Shown here: positions 27,134-35,451 of the stretch, one piece after another
Layout of the letters: every line of letters starts with the position of its first letter
Position numbering within the stretch: position 1 is the first letter of the stretch
Assembly: GCA_031844405.1 (NCBI GenBank)
Contig: JAUZVC010000005.1
Span: 1 to 64,000 of the forward strand
DNA: 64,000 nt
Reading direction: 5' to 3'
Source of the DNA: Knoellia sp031844405
GTDB lineage: Bacteria > Actinomycetota > Actinomycetes > Actinomycetales > Dermatophilaceae
Notes under the pieces: generated by a model
Databases searched by the model: none
The model's input: only the letters and a program-made list of their open reading frames with translations
What the model was told of the DNA's origin: nothing
Translations under genes and position numbers: made by a program

Positions 27134-27556
27134 TCAGAGCTCGGGGAACCAGATGGCGATCTCGCGCTCCGCGGACTCCGGGGAGTCGGAGCCGTGGACG
27201 ATGTTCTTCTGGACCTTCTCGCCCCAGTCGCGGCCGAGGTCGCCGCGGATGCTGCCGGGCGCGGCCTCGGTCGGGTTCGTCGCACCGGCGAGGGCGCGGA
27301 AGCCGGGGATGCAGCCCTGGCCCTCGATGACGGCGGCGGTCACCGGGCCGGACGACATGAACTCGAGGAGCGGCTCGTAGAACGGCTTGCCCTCGTGCTC
27401 GGCGTAGTGGCGGGCGAGGTTCTCACGGGTGGGCGTCGTCACCGCGAGCGCGACCAGGGTGTAGCCCTTGGCCTCGATGCGGCGCAGGACCTCCCCGGAG
27501 AGGCCACGGGCATAGCCGTCGGGCTTGACGAGGACGAGGGAGCGTTCGGAAGTCAC
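27134..27556 (-). CDS. ndk: Nucleoside diphosphate kinase
   Basis: This 140-residue enzyme transfers the gamma-phosphate of ATP to NDPs through a phospho-histidine. It opens ERSLVLVKPDGYARGLSGEV. The active-site His is in KNIVHGSDSPESAERE near residue 120, and RGDLGRD lies before it. Length and motifs are standard. The GTG start follows TAGGCT (27569-27564) by 7 nt, so it may be leaderless. It lies next to a DUF4233 gene, an arrangement that in many actinobacteria also includes folC and an aminoacyl-tRNA synthetase. Confidence 0.95.
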   Translation of the reverse strand: MTSERSLVLVKPDGYARGLSGEVLRRIEAKGYTLVALAVTTPTRENLARHYAEHEGKPFYEPLLEFMSSGPVTAAVIEGQGCIPGFRALAGATNPTEAAPGSIRGDLGRDWGEKVQKNIVHGSDSPESAEREIAIWFPEL

Positions 27557-27566
27557 GCGGGTCAGC

Positions 27567-27962
27567 CTAGCGAGCGGCCTCGGCGTCGCTCTCCCGGGCC
27601 GCCATCATCGCGTCGACCTGCTGGCCCTTGACGAGGCAGAGCACCCAGAGGCCGGTGAAGACGAGCCCGACGCCGATCATCGCCGGGACGACGACGGCGC
27701 TGGCCCAGGTGAGCAGCTGGACGACCCATCCGAGCGGCAGGCCCACGGGCGAGCGCATGAGCCCGGCGGTGACGAAGGCGAGCACCCCGAGCGCGACGCC
27801 GAGCCAGAGCAGTGTCTGGGCGTTGTCGGCACCCTCGGCGAGCGCCGTGGCGCGGGCGACGAGCGCCCCGAGGAGGATGACGAGACCCTGGCCGCCGAGG
27901 ACCGACGCGAGCATCCGCCACGTGAAGGTGCCGGTCGTGCCGGTGATCGGGAGGCGGGTCAT
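27567..27962 (-). CDS. DUF4233 membrane protein
   Basis: This 131-residue protein has four hydrophobic helices (for example MLASVLGGQGLVILLGALV, LLWLGVALGVLAFVTAGLM and MIGVGLVFTGLWVLCLVKGQ). Size, topology and position before ndk fit the actinobacterial DUF4233 family, whose function is unknown. The ATG at 27962 overlaps the stop of the upstream small gene as ATGA. Confidence 0.78.
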   Translation of the reverse strand: MTRLPITGTTGTFTWRMLASVLGGQGLVILLGALVARATALAEGADNAQTLLWLGVALGVLAFVTAGLMRSPVGLPLGWVVQLLTWASAVVVPAMIGVGLVFTGLWVLCLVKGQQVDAMMAARESDAEAAR

Positions 27963-28225
27963 CCGCGCTTCCACTCGCGCACGTCGATCGCTGCCTTCGC
28001 CGCCTCGGCGGGCGCCCGCGTCGCCTTGCGGTAGAGCTTGACCGCGGTGGCCTTCTTGTCGTGCGAGAGCGCGAGGTCGATCGACTGCTGCACCTCGAGC
28101 GGCAGGTCCTCCACCGGCCGGAAGCTCACCTTGTCGCCACGCGCGCTGTCGCGGAAGCGCGTGACGAGCCAGAACACCACCGCCACGACGGCGATGATGA
28201 CGACGAGCCTGGCGATGGGGTGCAT
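27959..28225 (-). CDS. Small membrane protein with L7/L12 C-terminal-like tail
   Basis: This 88-residue protein has one N-terminal membrane helix (ARLVVIIAVVAVVFWLV) and a short soluble part. HDKKATAVKLYRKATRAPAE followed by AAKAAIDV resembles the helix-turn-helix of the ribosomal L7/L12 C-terminal domain (KxxAIKxYRExTGxGLxEAKxxV). The ATG at 28225 lies 6 nt after TAGGCT (28237-28232), so it is probably leaderless and heads the DUF4233 unit. I cannot assign a function; binding a translation factor at the membrane is one possibility. Confidence 0.72.
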   Translation of the reverse strand: MHPIARLVVIIAVVAVVFWLVTRFRDSARGDKVSFRPVEDLPLEVQQSIDLALSHDKKATAVKLYRKATRAPAEAAKAAIDVREWKRG

Positions 28226-28309
28226 GCGAACAGCCTAAGCCGGGCCGTCCGGTGCCCTACGATCCCCCGGGGGGCGACAGCCGCGCCTGGAAGCGTGGGG
28301 GGAAAGACC

Positions 28310-30526
28310 ATGACATCTCACCGACGTGCCACCACGGTGGCCTGCGGTCTGGCCGCGCTGTGCCTCATGGCGGGGCTGCCCAGCGCGTCCGGAGCCTCGA
28401 CGTCCGTGGCGCCCGTGGGGTCGTCGCCGGTCTCGACCACCGCGCCGTCGACCGGGGTGCCGGCGCACTCGCCTGCGGCGTCCTCGTCCACCGTGAACAG
28501 CGCCGCCCGGGTCGAACCGGCGGCGACGGGCATCACCGGCACCGTCTCGCCGTTCCGGTTGTACGACTCGCGACGGACACGTGTGCTCGCCGCCGGTGAG
28601 GTGCGGCGCCTCTGCGTGTCGGGCACGACGGTGCCCGCCGACGCCGCGGCAGTGGTCGTCAACGTCACCGCGGTGTCACCGACGACGTCCGGCTACCTCA
28701 CGGTCTGGAACCCGGACCACGGCCAGCCTGCGGTCTCGACCCTCAACTTCGGCGCCGGGACCGTGACGGCCAACCTCGCCGTCGTCGAGCTCGCCACCGA
28801 CCGCTGCCTCGTCGTCCGGAACAGCTCCTCCGGGACGACCCACGTCCTCCTCGACGTCCAGAGTTTCGTGATGCCCGGTCCGGCCATCGCCCCCGGATCG
28901 ACGCAGACCACCCGGCCGAGCCGCCTTCTGGACACGCGCACTCGTGTCAGGGTCCCGGGGCGCGGTTCGATCACCGTCCAGGTGGCCGGACGGGGCGGCA
29001 TCCCCTCCACCGGAGCCGGTGCTGCGTGGCTCAACCTCACGGCGTCGAACACGACCGCGGGTGGTTGGGTCACCATCCACCCGGCAGACGCAGCCCGCCC
29101 GACCACGTCCAACCTCAACTTCGGAGCACGCGACACGCGGGCTGGCCTCACGCTCGCCACGCTGGGGGCGAACGGTGCGGTGACGGCATACAACGGTTCC
29201 GCCGACCCCATCCACCTCATCGTCGACGCCTTCGGGTGGACCCGCTCCGGGGACGCCACCCGCACGTTGGCCGGCGTCGTGCCCGTCTCACCGACCCGGA
29301 TCTGGGACACCCGCACCGCCGGGCCGCTGAGCGGCGGCGAGACGCTGACCCTCAATCGCGCCGATCGGCGTCCGGGTGCCGCTGCTGCGGTCCTGGCCGT
29401 CACTGCGGTGGGGGCGAGCAGACCGGGCTACCTCGTCGTCAGCGGCACCTTCATCGCGACGAACCCCACCTCGGCGCTGAACTACGTGCCGGGTAGAGCG
29501 ACGACCAACCTCGTCATCGCACGCCAGGACGACGAGATCACGGTGACCAACGGGCCGGGCAGCCCGGTCCACGTGGTCGTCGACCTCGTCGGGTGGGTCA
29601 ACGGCGAGCGGGGAACGTCGGGTCGGGTCGTGGACAGCGTCGGGCGCGGCGTCCCCAGCGCCATCGTGGGGACGGAGTACCGCGGAGGCGGCCCCGCCGC
29701 CACGAGCCGTGACGACGGCTCCTTCGAGCTGAACATGCGCATCGGCAACGACCAGCTGACGCTGTGTGCGACTGCGTGGCGGGGCTCTCAACCTGCCGTG
29801 GACTACGCCGACGGCTGCCACCCTTCGTGGAACGCCACGCCGGTCACCCTTGGCCTCGGGGAGCGTCTGTCCGATGCCAAGGTCGTCCTCGAATCCGCAG
29901 GGTCCCTGCAGGGCACCGCGACCGACGACGAGGGTCAGCCATTGTCCAGCGGCATCGTCAGGCTGCTCCGCAAGAGCGACAGCCGCACCTACCTCGGCGG
30001 TTTCTCCGTGGTGGACGGCAGGTGGAGCGCCGACCGCATCGCCGTGGGTGACTACTACGTCCAGCTGACCCATCCGGTCTCCGCCACCAAGGCACCGTTC
30101 GGGCTCGCGGCCGAGTGGTACCCGGACGTCCCGGTGGGCGGCACCAGCGCGCCGACCGTCCTGGCGGGCCTGGGCGCCCGGACCGTCCCGGTGACGGTCC
30201 GTTCGACCACGACGCTCGACCTCGTTGCCGAGGCCAATGCCGTGGTGAAGGGCACCCTCAGGAAGGCGAACGGTGACCCTCTGGGCGTCGCCGCGCACGT
30301 GATCCTCCACCACGCCGACGGAACGAGGTTCGGAACCGCTGTGCCCGACCGGACCTCCGGAGAATGGTCCGCGCGCCTTCACCCGGGTTCGGTCGTGGCC
30401 TGCGGTGTCCACAGCTTCGACAGCCCCAGGACGTGCTGGCAGGGCGACGTCCCGCTCGAGCAGGCAACACCGATCGTGGTGACAGCCGGTCAGTCCAGGG
30501 ATGGTGTGGCGATCACCCTCCCGTAG
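28310..30526 (+). CDS. Secreted surface protein, three-domain paralogue
   Basis: This 738-residue exported protein has a signal peptide (TTVACGLAALCLMAGLPSAS) and a Ser/Thr/Ala-rich spacer. Three copies of the RLLDTR-type surface domain follow (about residues 75-440), each closing with a VxVDVxGW-like strand. Two or three CarboxypepD_reg/CnaB-like domains come after, with cysteine pairs spaced like those of the 1771-residue protein (TCWQGD near the end). There is no anchor or catalytic motif. The ATG at 28310 is preceded by a GGGGGGAAAG site. It is the first of three rightward genes placed between folC and DUF4233. Confidence 0.8.
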   Translation: MTSHRRATTVACGLAALCLMAGLPSASGASTSVAPVGSSPVSTTAPSTGVPAHSPAASSSTVNSAARVEPAATGITGTVSPFRLYDSRRTRVLAAGEVRRLCVSGTTVPADAAAVVVNVTAVSPTTSGYLTVWNPDHGQPAVSTLNFGAGTVTANLAVVELATDRCLVVRNSSSGTTHVLLDVQSFVMPGPAIAPGSTQTTRPSRLLDTRTRVRVPGRGSITVQVAGRGGIPSTGAGAAWLNLTASNTTAGGWVTIHPADAARPTTSNLNFGARDTRAGLTLATLGANGAVTAYNGSADPIHLIVDAFGWTRSGDATRTLAGVVPVSPTRIWDTRTAGPLSGGETLTLNRADRRPGAAAAVLAVTAVGASRPGYLVVSGTFIATNPTSALNYVPGRATTNLVIARQDDEITVTNGPGSPVHVVVDLVGWVNGERGTSGRVVDSVGRGVPSAIVGTEYRGGGPAATSRDDGSFELNMRIGNDQLTLCATAWRGSQPAVDYADGCHPSWNATPVTLGLGERLSDAKVVLESAGSLQGTATDDEGQPLSSGIVRLLRKSDSRTYLGGFSVVDGRWSADRIAVGDYYVQLTHPVSATKAPFGLAAEWYPDVPVGGTSAPTVLAGLGARTVPVTVRSTTTLDLVAEANAVVKGTLRKANGDPLGVAAHVILHHADGTRFGTAVPDRTSGEWSARLHPGSVVACGVHSFDSPRTCWQGDVPLEQATPIVVTAGQSRDGVAITLP

Positions 30527-30574
30527 TCCGGTCGCCGGGCCGACGGCCGCCGAGCAGGCTGGTTGGATGGCCTG

Positions 30575-31228
30575 GTGCCGCTTGCGGATGAGCCTTCGAC
30601 GCCCGATCCGGCTGATGGCGCCCTCGACGCCGGGCCGCTGCGCCGGGTCGTGCTCACCGTCGCCGGTCTCAACTTCGCGTGGTTCTGGGTCGAGGTGGCC
30701 GTGGCCCTGGCGATCGGGTCCGTCGCGCTCTTCGCGGACAGCGTGGACTTCCTCGAGGACACCGCGATCAACCTGCTCATCGCGCTCGCGCTCGGGTGGG
30801 GTGCTCGGCACCGGGCCGTCGCCGGCAAGGTCATGGCGGGGATCCTTCTCGTGCCGGCCGGCGCGGCGGTCTGGCAGGCCGTCACGAAGTGGGGTGACCC
30901 CGCACCGCCCGACGTCGGGTGGCTCGTCGCGACGGCCGGGTCCGCGGCAGTCGTCAACGGGGTGTGCGCATGGCTCCTCGCCCGAGTGCGGACCTCGGGT
31001 GGGAGCCTGTCTCGGGCTGCCTACCTCTCAGCCCGCAACGACGTCCTCGTCAACGGGGCGATCATCGCGATGGCGCTCGTGACGCTGTGGACCGGCTCGG
31101 GGTGGCCGGACCTCCTGCTCGGCCTCGGGATCGTCGCTCTCGGGGTCCACTCGGCCATCGAGGTCTGGGAGGTGGCGAGCGAGGAGCACCTCGAGGCCAG
31201 GGCGCTGGCCGGGGAGCCGGCCGACTGA
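30575..31228 (+). CDS. Cation diffusion facilitator-like membrane protein
   Basis: This protein of about 217 residues has six predicted helices. SVALFADSVDFLEDTAINLL matches the TM2 metal-site region of CDF antiporters, and LSARNDVLVNGAIIAMAL corresponds to TM5, where the usual HxxxD is replaced by RNDVLVN. The cytoplasmic metal-binding domain of CDF proteins is absent. It may be a Zn/Co/Mn exporter of the short type or a diverged relative. The start is uncertain: GTG 30575 follows TTGGAT by 6 nt; a TTG at 30563 is in frame. Confidence 0.68.
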   Translation: MPLADEPSTPDPADGALDAGPLRRVVLTVAGLNFAWFWVEVAVALAIGSVALFADSVDFLEDTAINLLIALALGWGARHRAVAGKVMAGILLVPAGAAVWQAVTKWGDPAPPDVGWLVATAGSAAVVNGVCAWLLARVRTSGGSLSRAAYLSARNDVLVNGAIIAMALVTLWTGSGWPDLLLGLGIVALGVHSAIEVWEVASEEHLEARALAGEPAD

Positions 31229-31337
31229 TCGCCCCGGACTCGTGGCAGAACCTCGCCGAACCGCCTCTCCGGAGGGCGCGGGTGACCTACAGTTCGGTCG
31301 GCAGGTGCCGCCACGGCACCTCATGTCGGGGGGCTTC

Positions 31338-33476
31338 ATGAACGTTCGTCATGGCCGCAAGGCCGTTCTCGGTGCGCTCGCGCTCATCGTCGCCGCCGGT
31401 GTCGGCTCCGCCCGGGCCGAACCGACTCCTGCGCGTGTGCCGACGGCTCTCCCGGTCGCTGCCCCGGCCGTCGTTGGTGCCGACCCCAGGATCGAGCTAC
31501 CGGCACGGGGTGCGATCGAGCCCCTCGCATCCACCCGCGCCTTCGACTCGAGGACCACCACCATCCTTCGCCCTGGCGAGGTACGCACGGTGCCAGTGCG
31601 ACCGGCCGCCTCCGTCGACCCGTGGGACGGTGCGTGGCTCAACGTCACCGCGACCGGAGCCACGCGCAGCGGCTACCTCACGGTCTGGTCGGGCGCTGAG
31701 GCTCGGCCACTCGCCTCCACCCTGAACTATGGCGCCGGGTCGACCGTCCCCAACCTCGCCGCGGTGGCCCTGTCCACGAGCGGGACGGTTGCCATCCACA
31801 ACGGCTCCACCGGATCGGTCCATGTCGTCGTCGATGTCGTCGCACGCCTGGGGAGTGGCGCGAGCGTGGCTCCCGGCAGCGTGACGGCGGTCACGCCCTT
31901 CCGCGCGTTGGACACCCGCGCACGGGGGGTCCGTCTCGCCCCGGGGTCCTCCGTGGACGTTCCGGTCACCGGCCGGGGCGGGGTGCCTGCCACGGCCTCC
32001 GGCGTGGCTCTCAACGTCACAGCGGTCTCTCCGGAGAGCGCCGGATGGGCCACGGTGCACTCCCCCGCGAGCCCTCGTCACTGGGCCTCGTCCATGACAT
32101 GGTCCCGTGGTGGGACGCGAGCCACCGCGGTCCTCTCGAACGTGGCGAACGGTCAGGTTCGTGTCCACAACGGCTCGACAGCAGCCGTGCACGTCATCGT
32201 CGACGTCACCGGGTGGGTCGCCCCCGGAAGCACCGAGTTCAGGCCGACCGCGCTCACCCTCACCTCACCGCGACGTCTCATCGACACCCGCGGCGGCGCG
32301 CCGGTCAAGCCGGGTACCGACCTCACTCTCCCGGACGGAGACCTGGCCTCGCTCCACTCCCCGGTCTACACGGTGACGACCACCGGGGGCACGGGACCGG
32401 GCTACCTGTCCGTGCCCGGGACGGCATCCTCCCTCGCCAACTACGCGACGGGAACGACGTCCAGCAGCCTCACCACCGTGATGATCGGCCGGGCAGGGGA
32501 TCTGCCGCAGCTGCGCAACCACGGCTCCTCCGTGCACGTCGTCGTCGACCTCGTCGGCTGGATCGGTCCGGACACCTGGGTGGCAGGCAGGGTCCTGGAC
32601 GACTCGGGCGCCCCGATCCCTGTCGCTCAGGTCGCCATGGCCGAACCCTCCGCAAGCCCGGGCCGGCACCAAGGAAATCTGTCGCGCTCGATTGCTGATG
32701 CTCAGGGCCGATGGGTGCTTCATGACGCCCCCACAGAGCCTGTGCCACTGTGCGCCGTCCACCGGCCGACCATGTGGAGCGACGGCGCCCAGAACCACAG
32801 CCCCGCGTGCCTCGGGGGATCCGTCATCAACCCTGCGACGTTCGATTTCCCCAAGGGGACGCGGGCCCTCGGCATCGACCTCACGCTGCCCGCCGGCGGC
32901 GCCATCACCTCGTTCTTCGTGGCGCAGCCCGACGCCTTCATCTTCCCCTACGTCCTCGTGCGGAACGTCGACACTGGACGTCAGTCCCTCGTGTTCATGG
33001 GTTCCGGCAGACGGAACGGGCGGATCACGGTGACGTCTCTCGAGCCCGGCAGCTACCTCGTCCTGCGCCACGACACGAGCGAGACCCACGAGTTCGCCTG
33101 GGTCGGCGGGATCCAGGCGGGCATGATGTCCACCCCCGACCTGCTGCGCCTGGGAGCCACGCCGGTCACCGTCACGGCAGGACTGGTGACCGACCTCGGG
33201 ACCTACTCCCCCCTGCTGGGTGGCCGCATCGGTGTCACGACGCGCAGCACGAGCACGTTCGACTTCGCGGTCTACACGGCGGATGGGCGGATGATGTTCA
33301 GGCGTGGGGTCAACTCCTCCGCCCTTGTGGACCAGGGCGGCCTCCGGCCCGGGACGTACTACCTGTGCACCGCGCCCGTGGGCCGGGCCATGGCCTGCGA
33401 CTCCCCCGATGACGGCACGGGGCCCCTCACGGTGACCGCTGACCACGTGACGGTGATCGAGGTTCCCGCTCCCTGA
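31338..33476 (+). CDS. Secreted surface protein, three-domain paralogue
   Basis: This 712-residue exported protein has a signal peptide (AVLGALALIVAAGVGSARAE) and three RLLDTR-type domains (AFDSRTT..., RALDTRARG..., RRLIDTRGG...) up to about residue 415. CnaB/CarboxypepD_reg-like domains follow, with Cys pairs such as PLCAVHRP...SPACLGG and YYLCTAPVGRAMACD. It shares domain order with the 28310 gene and the N-terminal part of the 1771-residue protein. The ATG at 31338 has a G6 stretch 5 nt upstream; a second ATG at 31323 is possible. A TACAGT at 31288-31293 may be its -10 element. It converges closely with folC. Confidence 0.8.
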   Translation: MNVRHGRKAVLGALALIVAAGVGSARAEPTPARVPTALPVAAPAVVGADPRIELPARGAIEPLASTRAFDSRTTTILRPGEVRTVPVRPAASVDPWDGAWLNVTATGATRSGYLTVWSGAEARPLASTLNYGAGSTVPNLAAVALSTSGTVAIHNGSTGSVHVVVDVVARLGSGASVAPGSVTAVTPFRALDTRARGVRLAPGSSVDVPVTGRGGVPATASGVALNVTAVSPESAGWATVHSPASPRHWASSMTWSRGGTRATAVLSNVANGQVRVHNGSTAAVHVIVDVTGWVAPGSTEFRPTALTLTSPRRLIDTRGGAPVKPGTDLTLPDGDLASLHSPVYTVTTTGGTGPGYLSVPGTASSLANYATGTTSSSLTTVMIGRAGDLPQLRNHGSSVHVVVDLVGWIGPDTWVAGRVLDDSGAPIPVAQVAMAEPSASPGRHQGNLSRSIADAQGRWVLHDAPTEPVPLCAVHRPTMWSDGAQNHSPACLGGSVINPATFDFPKGTRALGIDLTLPAGGAITSFFVAQPDAFIFPYVLVRNVDTGRQSLVFMGSGRRNGRITVTSLEPGSYLVLRHDTSETHEFAWVGGIQAGMMSTPDLLRLGATPVTVTAGLVTDLGTYSPLLGGRIGVTTRSTSTFDFAVYTADGRMMFRRGVNSSALVDQGGLRPGTYYLCTAPVGRAMACDSPDDGTGPLTVTADHVTVIEVPAP

Positions 33477-33504
33477 GCGGCAGCGCCGAGGTCGGGTGAG
33501 TCTC

Positions 33505-34896
33505 TCAGGCGTCGGTGACGCCGAGCAGCATCCGCACCTCGGCCGCGGTGACGACCGAGCCCGTGGCGAGCACACCTCCGCCGACCCCGCCCTGGTCGGC
33601 GAGGGCAGCCGCCTGGTCGAGCGCGTCGGGCAGGTCGTCGACCACGGTGACCCGCGAGTCACCGAACACACCGCGGGCGATCTCGGCGAGGTCGTTGGGC
33701 CGCATGGCCCGCGGGGAGGTCGTGCGGGACACGACGACCTCGTCGAGCACCGGCTCGAGGACCTCGAGCATCTCGGTCGCGTCCTTGTCCTTGAGGATCG
33801 CGACGACACCGATGAGCCGGGTGAAGGTGAACGCCTCGTTGAGCCCGTCGCGCAGGGCTCTGGCCCCGGCCGGGTTGTGGGCGGCGTCGACGAGCACGGT
33901 CGGGCTGCGGCGGACGACCTCGAGCCGGCCGGGCGAGGTCGCCGCGGCGAGGCCTGCCTTGAGCACCTCGAGGTCGAGGGGCTGCTCGCCTCCCCCGAGG
34001 AACGCCTCGACAGCGGCGATCGCGACGGCGGCGTTCTGCGCCATGTGGGCGCCGTGGAAGGGCAGGAAGAGGTCCTCGTAGGTGGCCGCGAGACCGCGCA
34101 CGGTGAGCGCCTGCCCACCGACGGCGACGTCCGCCGCCTCGATCCCGAACTGCTCGCCCTCGACGGCGAGCTGCGCACCGACCTCCTCCGCCCGGTCACG
34201 CAGGATTGCCGACACGGCCGGGTCGGCCTGGAGCGCGGAGACGGCGATGCCGTCGGCTTTGATGATCCCGGACTTCTCGAGGGCGATGTCCGGCTCGGTG
34301 TTGCCGAGGAAGTGCTGGTGGTCGAGGGCGATCGGGGTGATGACCGAGACCGTGCCGTCGGCGACGTTGGTCGCGTCCCAGCTGCCGCCCATGCCGACCT
34401 CGACGATCGCGACGTCGACCGGGGCGTCGGCGAACGCGGCATAGGCGACGGCGACGAGCACCTCGAAGTAGGTCATCCGCGGGCCGCCTTCGGCGACCGA
34501 GCGGGCGTCGACGATGTCGACGAGGTCGATGACCTCGTCGTAGGCCGCGAGGAACTTCTCTGCCTCGATGTTGCGACCGCCGATCGCGATCCGCTCGAGC
34601 ATGGTGTGGAGGTGCGGTGAGGTGAACCGCCCTGTGGTGAGCCCCATCTCGCGCAGGAGGGACTCGACGACCCGGGCCGTCGTGGTCTTGCCGTTGGTGC
34701 CGGTGAGGTGGATGACGGGGAACGTGCGCTGCGGGTCGCCGGCCAGCTCCATGACCGCCTGGATCCGATCGAGCGACGGCTCGAGGTCGTGCTCGGGAGC
34801 CCGCGCGAGGATCGCCTCCTCGACCTCGCGCAGCCGCTTCAGGATCTCGAGGTTGCGAGCAGCCTCGCGCTGGGAGGAGTCGGGAGCCGGTGCCAT
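33505..34896 (-). CDS. folC: Folylpolyglutamate/dihydrofolate synthase
   Basis: This 463-residue Mur-ligase-family enzyme adds glutamate to dihydropteroate or folates. The P-loop is FPVIHLTGTNGKTTTARVVE near residue 60. TSPHLHTMLERIAIGG and VDVAIVEVGMGGSWDATNV are FolC signatures, and TVLVDAAHNPAGARAL near 335 is the C-terminal domain motif. The ATG at 34896 follows GACAAT (34908-34903) by 6 nt, consistent with a leaderless start. In relatives folC usually sits between a tRNA synthetase gene and DUF4233/ndk; here both flanks are separated by other genes. Confidence 0.93.
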   Translation of the reverse strand: MAPAPDSSQREAARNLEILKRLREVEEAILARAPEHDLEPSLDRIQAVMELAGDPQRTFPVIHLTGTNGKTTTARVVESLLREMGLTTGRFTSPHLHTMLERIAIGGRNIEAEKFLAAYDEVIDLVDIVDARSVAEGGPRMTYFEVLVAVAYAAFADAPVDVAIVEVGMGGSWDATNVADGTVSVITPIALDHQHFLGNTEPDIALEKSGIIKADGIAVSALQADPAVSAILRDRAEEVGAQLAVEGEQFGIEAADVAVGGQALTVRGLAATYEDLFLPFHGAHMAQNAAVAIAAVEAFLGGGEQPLDLEVLKAGLAAATSPGRLEVVRRSPTVLVDAAHNPAGARALRDGLNEAFTFTRLIGVVAILKDKDATEMLEVLEPVLDEVVVSRTTSPRAMRPNDLAEIARGVFGDSRVTVVDDLPDALDQAAALADQGGVGGGVLATGSVVTAAEVRMLLGVTDA

Positions 34897-34917
34897 GCGG
34901 CCATTGTCCCGGACTTC

Positions 34918-34976
34918 TTGCGCAGCAGCGACGCCGAGGGTGCCGATCCGGCCCTCCGGACGTCGCTGCTGCGCAA
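34918..34976 (-). terminator. Inverted repeat between VOC gene and folC
   Basis: Perfect 16-bp arms, TTGCGCAGCAGCGACG (34918-34933) and its complement (34961-34976), are separated by 27 bp. It lies 14 nt past the VOC stop codon and just before the folC promoter. It is probably a terminator, but the arms are unusually long and start and end with TTGCG/CGCAA like the intergenic repeat family. Confidence 0.6.
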
Positions 34977-34990
34977 TCAGTCGGTGGGAG

Positions 34991-35434
34991 TCAGTCGAAG
35001 GAGGCGCCGTCGAAGTCCTCGGGCGTGTAGTCGCGCGGCTCGACGAGCACCATCCAGTTCCCCGAGTTGTCACGCATGAGCGCCTCGACGCCGTAGGGCC
35101 GTTCCTCGGGCTCCTGCAGGAACTCGACGCCCTTGCCCTTGAGCTCCTCGACCGTCCGGCGGCAGTCGTCGACGTGCAGCCCGACGCCGGGCAGTCCGCC
35201 CTCGAGCTGGGCGCGCTGCATCGCCGCGATGAGGTCGTCCGAGAGCGGCTTGCTCGGGGTCGTGAGGTGCAGCGAGAGCTCGGGCTGCGAGGGGTGGGTC
35301 ACGGTGACCCAGCGGAAGTCCTCCCCCAGCGTGATGTCGTCACCGGCGCTGAAGCCGAGGACGTCGGTGTAGAAGGCGAGGGACTCGTCGAGGTCCTTGA
35401 CCCAGACGGACACGAGGCTGACGTTGGTGATCAT
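34991..35434 (-). CDS. VOC/glyoxalase-fold protein
   Basis: This 147-residue protein has MITNVSLVSVWVKDLDESLA and FYTDVLGFSAGDDITLGEDF, the first VOC unit, then GLHVDDCRRTVEELKGKGVE and ALMRDNSGNWMVLVEPRDY, the second. The ATG at 35434 follows TACGGT (35447-35442) by 7 nt, so a leaderless start is likely. The AraC-type regulator gene ends 17 nt upstream on the same strand; such AraC/VOC pairs are frequent. The substrate is unknown. Confidence 0.85.
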   Translation of the reverse strand: MITNVSLVSVWVKDLDESLAFYTDVLGFSAGDDITLGEDFRWVTVTHPSQPELSLHLTTPSKPLSDDLIAAMQRAQLEGGLPGVGLHVDDCRRTVEELKGKGVEFLQEPEERPYGVEALMRDNSGNWMVLVEPRDYTPEDFDGASFD

Positions 35435-35451
35435 GCGACCGACCGTAGGCG

